Assembly: GCA_905221605.1 (NCBI GenBank)
Contig: CAJNDS010002371.1
Location: 337,678 to 401,677 of the forward strand
Origin: Symbiodinium natans
Taxonomy: Eukaryota; Sar; Dinophyceae; Suessiales; Symbiodiniaceae
Direction of reading: 5' to 3'
DNA: 64,000 bases
In this document: piece by piece, positions 25,622 through 35,249 of the stretch
How positions within the stretch are numbered: position 1 is the stretch's first letter
How the letters are laid out: every line of letters starts with the position of its first letter
Made by a program: the position numbers and the translations under genes
Notes under the pieces: generated by a model
What the model saw: only the letters and a program-made list of their open reading frames with translations
Databases searched by the model: none
Told to the model about the DNA's origin: nothing

Positions 25622-25900
25622 TCACCAATCCTGCCACTGTATCTGCGAGGACCTGATTGGCCTGAGCCCGCGTGAGTCTGGTCGCCACAGAATGCGCGAA
25701 CTCCGAATCATAGCACAAGTACACAGTTCTGGACCACTCTGGGGGCATCCGCTCTGGAGGTCCATCAGGTATAGCGTGTTGTTCGTGTGCTCGGTTGCTC
25801 CCACGGGACCGTGCATGGCTGCCAACCACGGATCAGCTTTCCTCCAAACCCGTTTGAACTGTTCCTGGCCCGCCCCATATGGCTCCTGGACCATCCCTGG
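25622..25900 (-). pseudogene. RNase H-like remnant, probably from a non-LTR retrotransposon
   Basis: Two overlapping minus-strand frames together give an RNase H-like pattern. The first frame carries TEHTNNT, like the N-N-x-A-E motif region. A second frame carries YLCYDSEFAHSVATRL (the D-S-E/K-Y core), then QANQVLADTVAGLVSAVRR, which fits the helix after it. The shift between frames and the lack of a clear N-terminal glycine-rich strand indicate a broken copy. It is cut by or abuts the polypyrimidine tract. Assignment to a LINE-type element is inferred from the similarity of this RNase H variant. Confidence 0.45.
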
Positions 25901-27189
25901 CCCTGCCCTGCCCTGGCCTGGCTGTGGCCCTGGCCCTCAACCCCCACTCCCACCCTACCCCAAAGGGTCCCAGTGCACCGCTCCGCCCCTCCGCTCTTCA
26001 CCCACCCACCCCATATGGCTCCTGGCCCATGCCTTCCAAACACTGCTGCTCCCCATCCGCCGACGTCCCTCCCTCTCATCTCCCGGACCCATCATCAGTG
26101 TACACATGCAACTCTTGCAGCAATGGAGGCTGCGCGACCGCGCCCTCCACTCCACAAAATCTTCCACCGTATCCACGGTCCGCATGCGCTCTAGAACCCC
26201 CACAGCTGGACTGATTCCAACTCATCTTCGCTGCACTCATGCTTCCTTTCCCGCTTCTGTATCATTCCACCGGAAGCTCTTTGCACCTCCTCCCGCCACT
26301 TACTGCGATTCTGGACTTTTCGGAACCAGTCCATTTCCGGGATCTGGGCGTGTCTTGGACATGAGTCAAGTCACTGCGCCGCTTAAAAAAGGGCACATCT
26401 TGGCGCCATGCCCATCAATCCAGCCGAACAGGATCTATTTTGCGGAGCCCACCGGCATACGCGCCACGTGTCCGACTCAAATTTTATTTTGATTTTCATT
26501 TTTCGAAAATCAGAGGAACAGAGACGAAGGAAAGAATGTGGAGTAGAAGGAAGGGAGAAGAGAGAAGGGAACTCATTCCAACTTCCACTCTTGCGTGTAA
26601 AAGGGCACAGTGCCAACGAGATGGCAGATCTGGCGCGGCGCGGGGCCATGGGTCGCGTCTGGTACTGTCCAATCTGTTCGGGAGCATAGAAGCTAGAAAA
26701 ACCATGAACGGGACTCGCGCGCAAACGAGGCACTGCGGGGATGGGGTCATTAAGAATTTTGTCAAAGCGCCGCACCGGCATCTCAAGTGAAGGGCTCGGG
26801 CCAGGAAGGGAATCCGGGGGAGGGGGAGACACGGGCTGAGTGGCAGGCTTTCGGTGGTTCAAACAGCATCCTGACCTGGCAATGGCCCTGCGCGATGGAA
26901 CCGGAAATGCAAGCTGGAAGACCTACAAGAACAGTGGACGAGGCAGCAAGGCAGGAGAAGCACGGGCATGCAGAGGTTGGACAGGCTGGACCTGCTGGAA
27001 CAAAGTCTTCTCCTCTTTCTCCCAGAAGGGGTGGCTCCCCGGCAGAGAGTGTGGCGCCGCTAGGCTCATCGAGTTCTCACTTTTTGGCTCCCCATAGGGG
27101 GTCTCAGAAGAGAGGGGTGTTCTTAAGCTCCGCAGGCAGGTGGAGTTGGGCAATCCGAACCCCAACTCCGGCGCGGGGCAGGGGGGGAG
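25901..27189. other. no gene resolved
   Basis: GC-rich sequence with proline-rich plus-strand frames (25692-26492) and several minus-strand frames, none with a recognisable domain. The minus strand upstream of the RNase H remnant may hold more of the same degenerate element, but I could not recognise a reverse transcriptase. Confidence 0.3.
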
Positions 27190-27412
27190 AGAAACTCAAC
27201 CTGGGTTGGAGTTCAGGTTTACTCCATTTCCAACCCAGGTTGGAGTTCAGGTTTCCTCCAACTCCAACTCGAGCGGGTTGGAGTTCAGGTTACTCCAACA
27301 GTTTAGGATTGGAGTTAACTCGAACCCTAAAACAGGCCAGGTTGGGGTTAGGGTTAATCCGAACCCCAACTCCTCCCCGTTCAGGTCACGTTAACTCCAA
27401 CTCAAACCCGGA
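27190..27412. repeat. degenerate minisatellite with GGTTGGAGTTCAGGTT units
   Basis: At least three copies of a 35 to 43-bp unit containing TTGGAGTTCAGGTT, followed by ACTCCAA, occur between 27205 and 27300. They are followed by more diverged units with GGTTAGGGTTAA and AACCCCAACTCC. The units are partly self-complementary (TTGGAGT and ACTCCAA). Confidence 0.7.
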
Positions 27413-27427
27413 TATTGTTAATATTCT

Positions 27428-27693
<266 letters not shown>

Positions 27694-28289
27694 CCCCATT
27701 CTCGAACAAGAGCTGGTGCACTGCTCAGCTAGGCTGACAGCAAGAAAAACAGATGTTCTGATAGAATTTCAGCCTCACCTCATGGGCACGCTGCAGAAGC
27801 ATGCCAGCATCTACGTGAGCGCCATGCAGCTTCAAGGCGGCGAACTCCTTGGCCGGCGACCGCCCGGAACTCTCTCGCGGAAGGCCAGAGGCTTGCCGAT
27901 CACGTCTGAGCAAGGATGAGCCACCTCCACACAGAAGATCCAGCACCCTCTCAGTCTGACACTGTCAGAGCTACCATGGGACACTGTCCCAGCACGCTGC
28001 TTAAAGCACTGCTTGTTGCTCGGCTAAGGCTCCGGCAAGGCCGAAGCTTCTGGCACTGCCAGAGACTGGCAGCCATTTGTTCAGCCCTTCTTTCCACTTT
28101 TAATTCTTTCAACAGACCCAAAGCAATAGCGCGGACATCACAAAATCCCTTTGAGTGTGCACTATGGGCGTCTGTTTGTGATTCTGGCAAGCTGGCAATA
28201 CAGAACCCGCTTCATGTGCAGCATGGTTATTGCAGTTAATGGCCATGCCCCATTCCTTGAGATCGCCGCCGGAAGAGACAGTGTGGATG
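27694..28289. other. leader region of the compact gene block, with four palindromes
   Basis: No confident gene. Holds perfect CACTG-centred inverted repeats at 27955-27969, 27977-27991, 28004-28014 and 28049-28063. A minus-strand frame at 27740-27905 (around RSPAKEFAALKLHGAHVDAG) has coding-like composition but no recognisable domain. Confidence 0.3.
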
Positions 28290-28369
28290 CAGCCACTTCT
28301 CTCCCAGTCCTCTCTCCTCTTCTCCTTCTTCTCTCCTGCTCTCCTGCTCCTCTTCGCTTGTTTGCACAG
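28290..28369 (+). promoter_or_regulatory. polypyrimidine tract plus AG: probable splice or trans-splice acceptor
   Basis: A long CT-rich tract (about 28294-28356) is followed by TTTGCACAG ending at 28369, and then an ATG at 28447. Dinoflagellate mRNAs receive a spliced leader at such sites (established knowledge). Its use here is inferred. Confidence 0.35.
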
Positions 28370-28446
28370 ACTCCAGCTGCCCGAGCACAAGGCTCAAACT
28401 GCTGATAGGCACAGCCCGGTATACCCTGCCAACGCTACAACGTGTC

Positions 28447-28677
28447 ATGCCCTTCATTGTGGACGACAACCAATTCCCTCCGGAAAAGTACGAGTACTAC
28501 CTGCGCCTCTTTCATCAGAACGTTGCAGCTCACAAACGAGAAGCTGAGCAAGCAGCTAAGCCAGCCACTTCCAGCCTGGAAAGCGTCGACGACAAGCAAT
28601 CCAGCTCCGCAAAGACCAAGTCGACATCGGACGCCACTGGCTCCCAGCCGACACGCCCGACCGAAATAAGCAATTGA
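28447..28677 (+). CDS. small hypothetical protein, 76 aa
   Basis: ATG-initiated frame reading MPFIVDDNQFPPEKYEYYLR, then a helical stretch (LFHQNVAAHKREAEQAA) and a Ser/Thr/Lys-rich polar tail. It is the first ORF after a polypyrimidine-AG acceptor and is followed on the same strand by the kinase-like gene, so it looks like the first member of the compact block. I recognise no family. The first half is aromatic and charged like a folded segment, and the tail is probably disordered. It could be spurious given its size; its composition and position favour a real gene. Confidence 0.45.
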   Translation: MPFIVDDNQFPPEKYEYYLRLFHQNVAAHKREAEQAAKPATSSLESVDDKQSSSAKTKSTSDATGSQPTRPTEISN

Positions 28678-28879
28678 CAAGTGAGAGTCGCGGCACTGCC
28701 GAGCTCGCTAACACACACTGTGTGAGGCACCGGAGCGTACCTCTTTAACTTGGCCCACGCAGCAAGGCCGAGGCAACTGATTTTTAAGCCTGGCACATTT
28801 CGAAGAAAACGAGTCAAAAAAGGAGCGAGAGAACACTGACCCATGTTCTTAGAAAGACATTTGATGCCACTCACCTCTG

Positions 28880-28937
28880 CCTCCTACCTTTCTTTCTCTC
28901 TCCTCTTTCTACTTCTCTCCTGCGATCACTGTGGCAG
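28880..28937 (+). promoter_or_regulatory. polypyrimidine tract plus AG before the kinase-like gene
   Basis: A CT-rich run at 28880-28922 is followed by GTGGCAG ending at 28937. The kinase-like frame can be read upstream through this tract from an ATG at 28843, but that part is a Leu/Ser-rich translation of the CT run, so the acceptor argues for the ATG at 29002. Confidence 0.4.
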
Positions 28938-29001
28938 ATCATGTTCAAAAGCCCGGGCACAGCGGCAGGCACATTCCTCTTCAGCTCTTTTGCAGCCAGT
29001 A

Positions 29002-30126
29002 ATGGCCATGGCGGGAGCTGAGCAACGCAGCAAGCAATTCCAGCTGCACGAGGAAATGCTGGGCAGGATCACTGCCCTGCACAAAAGCTCCATCGCCAGG
29101 GCACTTACGGAGCCTATGGGCCAGCAAATTGGCCATGGCAACAGTGCGTTCGTGACCACGCTGGCCTACCCGACCCCGGAGGGACATCGACTGGTCGTCA
29201 AGCGTGCAAAACAGAATCGGGAGGCCGAGATGCAAAAAGAAATTCACCGCCTACGGCGTCTCCCGACGATCCCCCTCTTTCAGACCATCCTGCACACTGA
29301 AATCGGCGCTGCGGTCATGCTCACATTGTACACAGTTGAGGAAGGCATCAAGCAGCACCTCTACCGAAAAAAGGTCCGAGCAGGATCGACAACCACCTTG
29401 CAGACAATCCCCAGCACTGCTGAGGGGGACAAGGATGAGGCACCAGGACACTGTCCTCCTGCCCGAATCCCCTTTTCAGCATGGAATGAAGACGGCACTC
29501 CGGTATACCTGCCAAACCCACACCAGGCGGAGGAGCATCAATGGTACGACAAAATGGACCAGAGACACATGAAAGAGCTCTTCGACACCATCGCTGAGGA
29601 CATGCAGTGCGCCCTCTCAGTGCTCCACCAACACGGCATCATCCATGCGGACATTCACCTGGGCAACATCATGTCGTCGCAGTCAATACGCCACACCAAC
29701 CCACAGTGGGTCCTCATTGACTTGGGCGACAATGCGGCAGAGGCCCTTTACTCAATACAGGAAGGGTACGGGGCGCAAGTCAGAGGAGGAGACCTTCACC
29801 GGCCGCCAAGGGTGGACAAGTCGCAATACCACACGGGCAACGGCGACCTCTACCGCCTATCGCTGACGCTCAGCAAGCAAATCTTCCCGCTTCTCCTCCA
29901 CTACACTACAGGTCCAGTGGTCACCATGGGAGCCGACATACCCACGGGAGCGATCTCCAGTGAAATTGCTGATGACATGCGACGGTGGGTTACCCAGGCA
30001 AAGGCGGAGACACCCCCGGCACACCCCACCTCCATGTGGCCATCGGGATCCTGGCTGAAAAGCGCTAAGAATCTGCAACCCGGTCACCTCAACGCTCACG
30101 ATCCAACCCCCCATGACAGACGCTGA
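29002..30126 (+). CDS. protein kinase-like protein
   Basis: A 374-residue intronless frame with a recognisable protein-kinase plan. Residues 44-50 read GHGNSAF (glycine-loop-like); VVKRAK near 65-69 gives the ATP-anchoring Lys; HGIIHADIHLGNIM at about 209-222 is the catalytic loop, with HAD in place of HRD and the metal-binding Asn kept; VLIDLGD at about 237-243 replaces DFG with DLG. A roughly 80-residue insertion between the N-lobe and catalytic loop is rich in P, E and T and contains two palindromes (29412-29422, 29445-29457). I chose the ATG at 29002 over 28843 because the extra residues translate a polypyrimidine acceptor. Substrate unknown; it may be an atypical or viral-type kinase. 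Its stop codon overlaps the next ORF. Confidence 0.75.
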   Translation: MAMAGAEQRSKQFQLHEEMLGRITALHKSSIARALTEPMGQQIGHGNSAFVTTLAYPTPEGHRLVVKRAKQNREAEMQKEIHRLRRLPTIPLFQTILHTEIGAAVMLTLYTVEEGIKQHLYRKKVRAGSTTTLQTIPSTAEGDKDEAPGHCPPARIPFSAWNEDGTPVYLPNPHQAEEHQWYDKMDQRHMKELFDTIAEDMQCALSVLHQHGIIHADIHLGNIMSSQSIRHTNPQWVLIDLGDNAAEALYSIQEGYGAQVRGGDLHRPPRVDKSQYHTGNGDLYRLSLTLSKQIFPLLLHYTTGPVVTMGADIPTGAISSEIADDMRRWVTQAKAETPPAHPTSMWPSGSWLKSAKNLQPGHLNAHDPTPHDRR

Positions 30127-30467
30127 ACGTACTCCCCAGGAGTGCCTCAGAAGCAACTTCTACGGCGTTCTACGGCAATGCCAACGGCAGGATGGTAGAG
30201 GAGGCTCAGTCTTCCAAGAACAAGGGCACGGGCAGCTGGGAGCGCACGGCTATTTCCGCCAGATGGACCCTCATGTGTGACCTGAAGACAACCGGCAAGT
30301 CCTACCTGAAGGTCAACCAGATAGTCTACCCGTACAAAATGTACGGGAACAACAACGGCCGCCTTGTGTTGGAAACTGGCCCACCACCATCAACGACGGC
30401 CAGCCCGGTGCCTTCCAATACAGGAGGACAGAAGAGGGTTAGAGACGCTCCAGCCCAATTCGACTAG
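30113..30467 (+). pseudogene. small protein gene, frame interrupted by a 10-bp tandem duplication
   Basis: An ATG at 30113 overlaps the last 14 bases of the kinase-like gene and opens MTDAERTPQECLRSNFYG. A 9-of-10 tandem duplication (30158-30167 and 30168-30177, TTCTACGGCG and TTCTACGGCA) then shifts the frame. The frame continuing from the second copy runs without a stop to 30465-30467 and includes SYLKVNQIVYPYKMYGNNNG and a Pro/Thr-rich tail. With one copy of the duplication the two parts would be collinear, giving about 115 residues. Either this copy is broken or translation slips. An internal ATG at 30192 would give a 91-residue product. No family recognised. Confidence 0.5.
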
Positions 30468-30479
30468 GAGCACTTGTTG

Positions 30480-30731
30480 ATGTCAAGAGGACAAGGCATC
30501 TGGGCTGATCCTCCTCCTCCACCGGCGGACGCGAGCGCAAGCTCACCTCCAGCGCCAGGCACACCAGACCTTGAGCTTCCACCTCTTCCACTACTACCGA
30601 CGCACACCGGCTCCATGATGATGAGCAACACCGACATGGTCATCCTCAGCACCTGGCTGGCGGCGCTGCCACCTGAACAGCGTCGCATTCTACAATGGGC
30701 GGTGTTCGCCTACTCGCAGGTGTCGCGCTGA
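30480..30731 (+). CDS. small proline-rich hypothetical protein, 83 aa
   Basis: The ATG lies 12 bases after the stop of the preceding ORF. The first half is Pro/Ala/Ser-rich (WADPPPPPADASASSPPAPG) and the second half looks helical (MVILSTWLAALPPEQRRILQ). Tight spacing on the same strand matches its neighbours. No domain recognised. It could be a short adaptor or a fortuitous frame. Confidence 0.4.
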   Translation: MSRGQGIWADPPPPPADASASSPPAPGTPDLELPPLPLLPTHTGSMMMSNTDMVILSTWLAALPPEQRRILQWAVFAYSQVSR

Positions 30732-31216
30732 GCAGCTCCCAAATTAGTTCGCGCAGGAAAAGGCAAGCACTGCTTCGCCGTTCACGGGACACTGTCCAGA
30801 CCAAAGTACAGACTGCACTGCAGCCGTACATCAAGTACCTGTACAGACCAGACAGCTGACCTACCAAGCCGCTGACACAGCTCACGAATCTCACCTTTCA
30901 CCTCTTCCCGTAAGAGCATTCATTCCTGCCAACCACGGCAGCACCGGCAGCTAATACTTCCAGGAAGCGTAAAAAATATTCCCCACAGCCGCTGAGCCAC
31001 AACTGATCAGCTGCCCAGCTCTTCCCCTGCAGGGCCACAAGCTTGCCGCGGACACCCTGCGTGGAGCACATCATAGTCCTCCAGCTCAAAGCACTTACAG
31101 CTAGCTCACATCTTATTTAAGCAACTCTTTGCAACTAATTCACGTAGCGGCACTGCTTCTCCCATAGGAACGCTCTGGACTGAGACAGACTGAGACAGAG
31201 CCAAGCCCGTTCAGCC
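30732..31216. other. intergenic spacer with palindromes
   Basis: Three CACTG-centred palindromes lie at 30765-30775, 30787-30797 and 30813-30823, spaced by about 20 bp. A weaker pyrimidine-rich acceptor-like end (CTTCTCCCATAG, ending at 31167) precedes the next ATG. No ORF of note. Confidence 0.6.
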
Positions 31217-34200
31217 ATGGCAGCCGCGCCAAGGGCCCCGTCTCCAACGCCAGTGCTGTGTTTGGTGGACAGCACCTTTCAGCACCTCCTCTACAACAAC
31301 CAGACCAAGTTGCACCAGAGCTATGGCGTGAGGACCCTTGCTTCGGGCTACGCTGTCATATGTCCGGGGGCCGCCCTGACCTCGCGCTGCACATGGCAAG
31401 GCAAGACTTGCCCCAGCATCTTGGAGGCCCTGGTGACAGCAGCAGGACAGACCTTGGTAAAATCGGCATATCCGGACGGATCCATCCGACTTCCCAAGGC
31501 CTTCATGATGTCGGAGGGGGACAACAAAGCAGCCTGTGAGGGACTGGCGGCCTTCCTGAACAAGCACCAAAACCATCGGGTTAACATCGGCCTGATACCG
31601 CTCGAAAGATCCCTCCGACCGGAAAAGCAGGAAAACTACGACTGGATTGGGCAGTATCGCACAGACTTCCATCTGCGCTCCCACGAGGTCCCGTTCCACA
31701 TCATGGACCTCGACAACGAAAACTTCCAGCTCTACACCACCAGATCAGTGCACTTTCGGCCGGAAATAGCGCAGGAAGCAATCTGCCAAGTGGTGGCAGC
31801 GGCCCTCCAAGAAATGGATGCGAAGACGACCCCCCAACCAGGAGCACGCCCCAGCATTCATGTCCTGCTATGCTGCTCCTGGAATACCGTGAAGAACACA
31901 GTGCACAAGGAAATGCTGGCCACCCGAGCACTGACTCGGGCAGACACTCTCAGTGCACTGCTTGCTGAGGCGGCCCAACATGCAGGAGAAAGCGCCGCGA
32001 TAGTCTACGCGCTAGGCGGCCACTACCTGACAGCTCAACCTCCTCTTCGAGTCTTCCAGACCTACGTGCACGACTCACAACCTGGTCCTCACGAGATGAT
32101 GGAGGAATGCTTCCCAAACATTCCGAGGGAGTTCTTTGATGACGCCAAGCAGGTCGAGATCATGAAGGAGCTGTCTGGCATGGTAGGGCACTGCCTTTAC
32201 CATTCACTGACCAACGCAGCGCACCGCGCTGACGTCTGGCGGTACACAGAGCACTGGCTCCGTGGAGGGATGTACATTGACATCAAAACGCGCTTTGTGG
32301 TGACGTACCGGACCCTCATTTCCTGCATCATGAATGAATGGACATCCACGCTCTCAAGGCAGGCACAGCACAAATACGGCTGGATCAACCCAGCCACTGG
32401 TCCGCCAGACTACTTCCTCACCGCCATCGGAGCAAAGAAAGACCACATCTTCCAGGGTATCTTGCTGGGACGACGCCGCCACCCATTAATGACGTCCGCA
32501 CTCCACCACTGCTTAGCCAATGACTTTGTGCGACGCGAGCACACCCCGTCCTACATGACCTTCTGCAAGGTCCTCTTCCAGGTCATCAAGGACGACCTCG
32601 GCCTTGCGTCCACGGACCAGCTGACACCCGGATGGCATCTTTGTCCTCGTCTGGGCCCAATCTACCTTCTGCAAGAAGAGATGAGCACAGAACTCCGACA
32701 AAACGGTCCACACAGAAATGATGGGCACTTCTTCACAACAAAGACGGGGAAGAGGGTGGCCCTGACTCGATGCTGGCAATGGCGACATGGATGGAAGAAC
32801 GACCCGGGCACCCAGCAGGCACAGGAAAATGGCATTCTACGCAACTTGCCTACTGCACTGCAGGAAGGTCAAAAAACCCGTACCCCGGACACTGTCCAGG
32901 GTGACGCGGTATCTGCATCGTCCCAGACACCGATGGCAGCCAATGCAGTGCCTCCAGGCACCCGCCATCTTCCACCAGAGCCCGGAATGCCCACCCAGGA
33001 AGCATCAGCGGTCAAGCCGATGGTGACCCTGATCACAGCCCATGTCACCGAGGCCATGGAGACCAACCTCCTCCAGAAGATCCTGCAACAGATCGAGGCT
33101 TTTCCACAATACTACGGCTCCCTCGAACTGCGAGATGTTCAGGCTCTGATCCCGCGTGGCCTCAGCGTCAACCCGGACACCCTCTACCTCCAATGTGCGT
33201 TCTGCCGGAACAAACACGGCAACAACATCTCCTTCTCCAACGACGCGGGCATCAAGCAGCACTTCGCCAGGCAGGGGTGGCATGCCAACTCCGCTATCAA
33301 GTTCAGCGAAGCCCTGGACCGCAAGACGGAGGCAGAGACCGCTCCGTCAACTCCAGAAGATCAATCACCAGCGGTCCTCCAGAACACTGTTCAGGCACAA
33401 CTCGAGGGCACCGCCCCAGCGGCCTCGTCCAGCAGCAATGCTGGCACTCAGCGCCCTCCCGAGCCAGCAAGACCACCGCCTAGAAGGGATGCCACAGCAA
33501 ATCCTGACCGTCCTCGAACAGCAACGATGCCGCCACCAGAACCTCAAGCTATGCCGACCACTGCTCCACCGGCTCCTCCTCAGGTCCGTCCTCCAGTTGA
33601 ACAAGAACGGCCGTACGAATCAGCAGGAGTGCCTCCCCCTCCACCACAGCGGCCACTCACCATGCAGGAGCAATGCAGCGATCAGGGCTTCCAAGAATGG
33701 GTCAAGACGGCCAGCGAGGTCCAGGTCATCACGAATCCTCAGGTGATGGGCCTTTTGACGGCAGGGGAATGGGCTAACATCTGGCAACGCCGACTAGAGA
33801 TCTTGCGTGAACCTCCCAGAGTCTTGCAGAGTCTGCTCCGCGCACAGACAGCAACGGGGCTCACATGGCAGGTTCTTATGACTGCCAAAGTTACCATCGG
33901 GCCTACAGGAGCGGTCACAATTTCTACCCTCCGCGAAAGACACTGGGTAGAGCTGGACTCACCGACCCGCTGGATCGGTGGGCTTCACGCCATCATCAAG
34001 GCAGCGGTTCAGGAAGGCTTCAAAATTCACACGGACCAAGATGCTGAAGACTACACCATATTCGCGGCTACCTTCTCCACCATCTACGACCTCACCTCAA
34101 AGCGAGTTAATGGGACGGCAAAGGTCTCCTACCACATCAAGCAGGGACCACAGCGAGAAGCTCAATTCACCATCAAGCACAACGACTGGACGAAAAATCC

Positions 34201-34327
34201 GTCCAGCAGAGCCACGCAGCCAGCACCACCTCGCGGTCTTCGAAGGCCCAGGGAAGACGCCGGTGAAGACAGCCAAACCCAATGGGACAAAAGATCCGGA
34301 TGGTCCTGGAAAGGCCACCACTACTAG
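31217..34327 (+). CDS. 1036-aa protein with glycosyltransferase-like segment and zinc-finger-like segment
   Basis: A long intronless ATG-initiated frame. Residues 1-300 are unrecognised. Residues 325-365 contain HRADVWRYTEHWLRGGMYID, which resembles the sugar-binding DXD region of Och1/capsular-type glycosyltransferases (R-x-D-x-x-R-Y ... G-G-x-Y-x-D). The usual DXD reads D-I-K here, so activity is uncertain. About 520-620 is a linker with two palindromes (32853-32863, 32887-32897). At 660-690 a C-x2-C ... H-x6-H pattern (CAFCRNK ... HFARQGWH) suggests a zinc finger. About 700-830 is Pro-rich, with a third palindrome (33382-33392). The C-terminal 200 residues are unrecognised and end in a basic tail. 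It may be a viral or mobile-element protein rather than a host enzyme. Confidence 0.7.
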   Translation: MAAAPRAPSPTPVLCLVDSTFQHLLYNNQTKLHQSYGVRTLASGYAVICPGAALTSRCTWQGKTCPSILEALVTAAGQTLVKSAYPDGSIRLPKAFMMSEGDNKAACEGLAAFLNKHQNHRVNIGLIPLERSLRPEKQENYDWIGQYRTDFHLRSHEVPFHIMDLDNENFQLYTTRSVHFRPEIAQEAICQVVAAALQEMDAKTTPQPGARPSIHVLLCCSWNTVKNTVHKEMLATRALTRADTLSALLAEAAQHAGESAAIVYALGGHYLTAQPPLRVFQTYVHDSQPGPHEMMEECFPNIPREFFDDAKQVEIMKELSGMVGHCLYHSLTNAAHRADVWRYTEHWLRGGMYIDIKTRFVVTYRTLISCIMNEWTSTLSRQAQHKYGWINPATGPPDYFLTAIGAKKDHIFQGILLGRRRHPLMTSALHHCLANDFVRREHTPSYMTFCKVLFQVIKDDLGLASTDQLTPGWHLCPRLGPIYLLQEEMSTELRQNGPHRNDGHFFTTKTGKRVALTRCWQWRHGWKNDPGTQQAQENGILRNLPTALQEGQKTRTPDTVQGDAVSASSQTPMAANAVPPGTRHLPPEPGMPTQEASAVKPMVTLITAHVTEAMETNLLQKILQQIEAFPQYYGSLELRDVQALIPRGLSVNPDTLYLQCAFCRNKHGNNISFSNDAGIKQHFARQGWHANSAIKFSEALDRKTEAETAPSTPEDQSPAVLQNTVQAQLEGTAPAASSSSNAGTQRPPEPARPPPRRDATANPDRPRTATMPPPEPQAMPTTAPPAPPQVRPPVEQERPYESAGVPPPPPQRPLTMQEQCSDQGFQEWVKTASEVQVITNPQVMGLLTAGEWANIWQRRLEILREPPRVLQSLLRAQTATGLTWQVLMTAKVTIGPTGAVTISTLRERHWVELDSPTRWIGGLHAIIKAAVQEGFKIHTDQDAEDYTIFAATFSTIYDLTSKRVNGTAKVSYHIKQGPQREAQFTIKHNDWTKNPSSRATQPAPPRGLRRPREDAGEDSQTQWDKRSGWSWKGHHY

Positions 34328-35249
34328 AAGCGGGCACCTCTAATTCGCACGGTTTGCACGGCAAGCCCCAGCTACAGGACACTGTCCTTAACACTGAGCC
34401 AACAGCAGCTAAGCTGCTATGATGTCAAAACGTTTCTCCGTCCTCTTTTGCCTCCATTGGCCGCCGGATACATCCGAACGGACAGAAAAACCCCTGCAAG
34501 CCTGAGGACTTGGTTGTTCCTGACAGCTGTTTATAACCCTCCTCTCACCTCTGGCAAATTTCAGTCATCTCATATCATCAAGCAGAGTCGGCCGTTGCTC
34601 ATCACTGTGTTGCAGGCAAATAGCCAAGCTAAGCAAAGCTACCAAGGTCCGCGATGCTCCAGGATGGCGAACCCAACGACGGCAGCGAGCCCAGAAACAA
34701 AACGGAGCACTTACATGACAAGTAGACTGATCCAAACAGCCACGCACCGCTCTAAAGACTCCTGTCCTCCTAGCCTCAAGCAGCCACACTTCACCTGGCA
34801 GGGCACCGTCTCGGCTACTAGTCACACGAGGCTGGCCCCCTTCTTCAGTATCGCTCGTTACCAGAGGGGTGCGCTTCTGTGCCGGACTCGTTCTTGAGAC
34901 GAGGAGCAGCTCAGTGGCTAGAATAGCTGCCGATACAGACACAACTCGGCAAAGAAATTTACCCACTACGCAAGGGGCTCTGCGGCTGGCCTCACTTTGT
35001 GAGGTGCGGATACCGGAATTGCCGCCTAGAGCGGTTCACCCCGGCGGACCGCCAGGCAGGTCTCGAGCCTGGAGCAGCGTACCCCTTCCACAAGTGAGGC
35101 CGGGTCTGCTCAAGAATAATCCGGCTACACGCTCTGCCATGGTACTAGGCAACACAGGTGCATCAACAAACAGTGTTTTCAAAAAGCTAGTTGCACTAGG
35201 CCCTGGCTCAATTTCTCTGTTTTACGTGAAAATCTCCAACTTCCTCCGA
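34328..35249. other. spacer with a doubtful small ORF
   Basis: A palindrome lies at 34376-34388. An ATG frame at 34664-34897 (77 aa, around TSRLIQTATHRSKDSC) has no recognisable features and may be chance. An open frame also runs into the next gene from upstream but without a convincing ATG before 35250 (one possible ATG near 35138). Confidence 0.4.

Noticed and set aside
25692-26492. 266-codon plus-strand ORF
   Set aside because: Pro/His/Ser-rich without domains, and antisense to the RNase H-like remnant.
28843-29001. N-terminal hydrophobic extension of the kinase-like protein as a signal peptide
   Set aside because: The Leu/Ser-rich stretch is the translation of a CT-rich splice-acceptor tract; the ATG at 29002 follows the AG.
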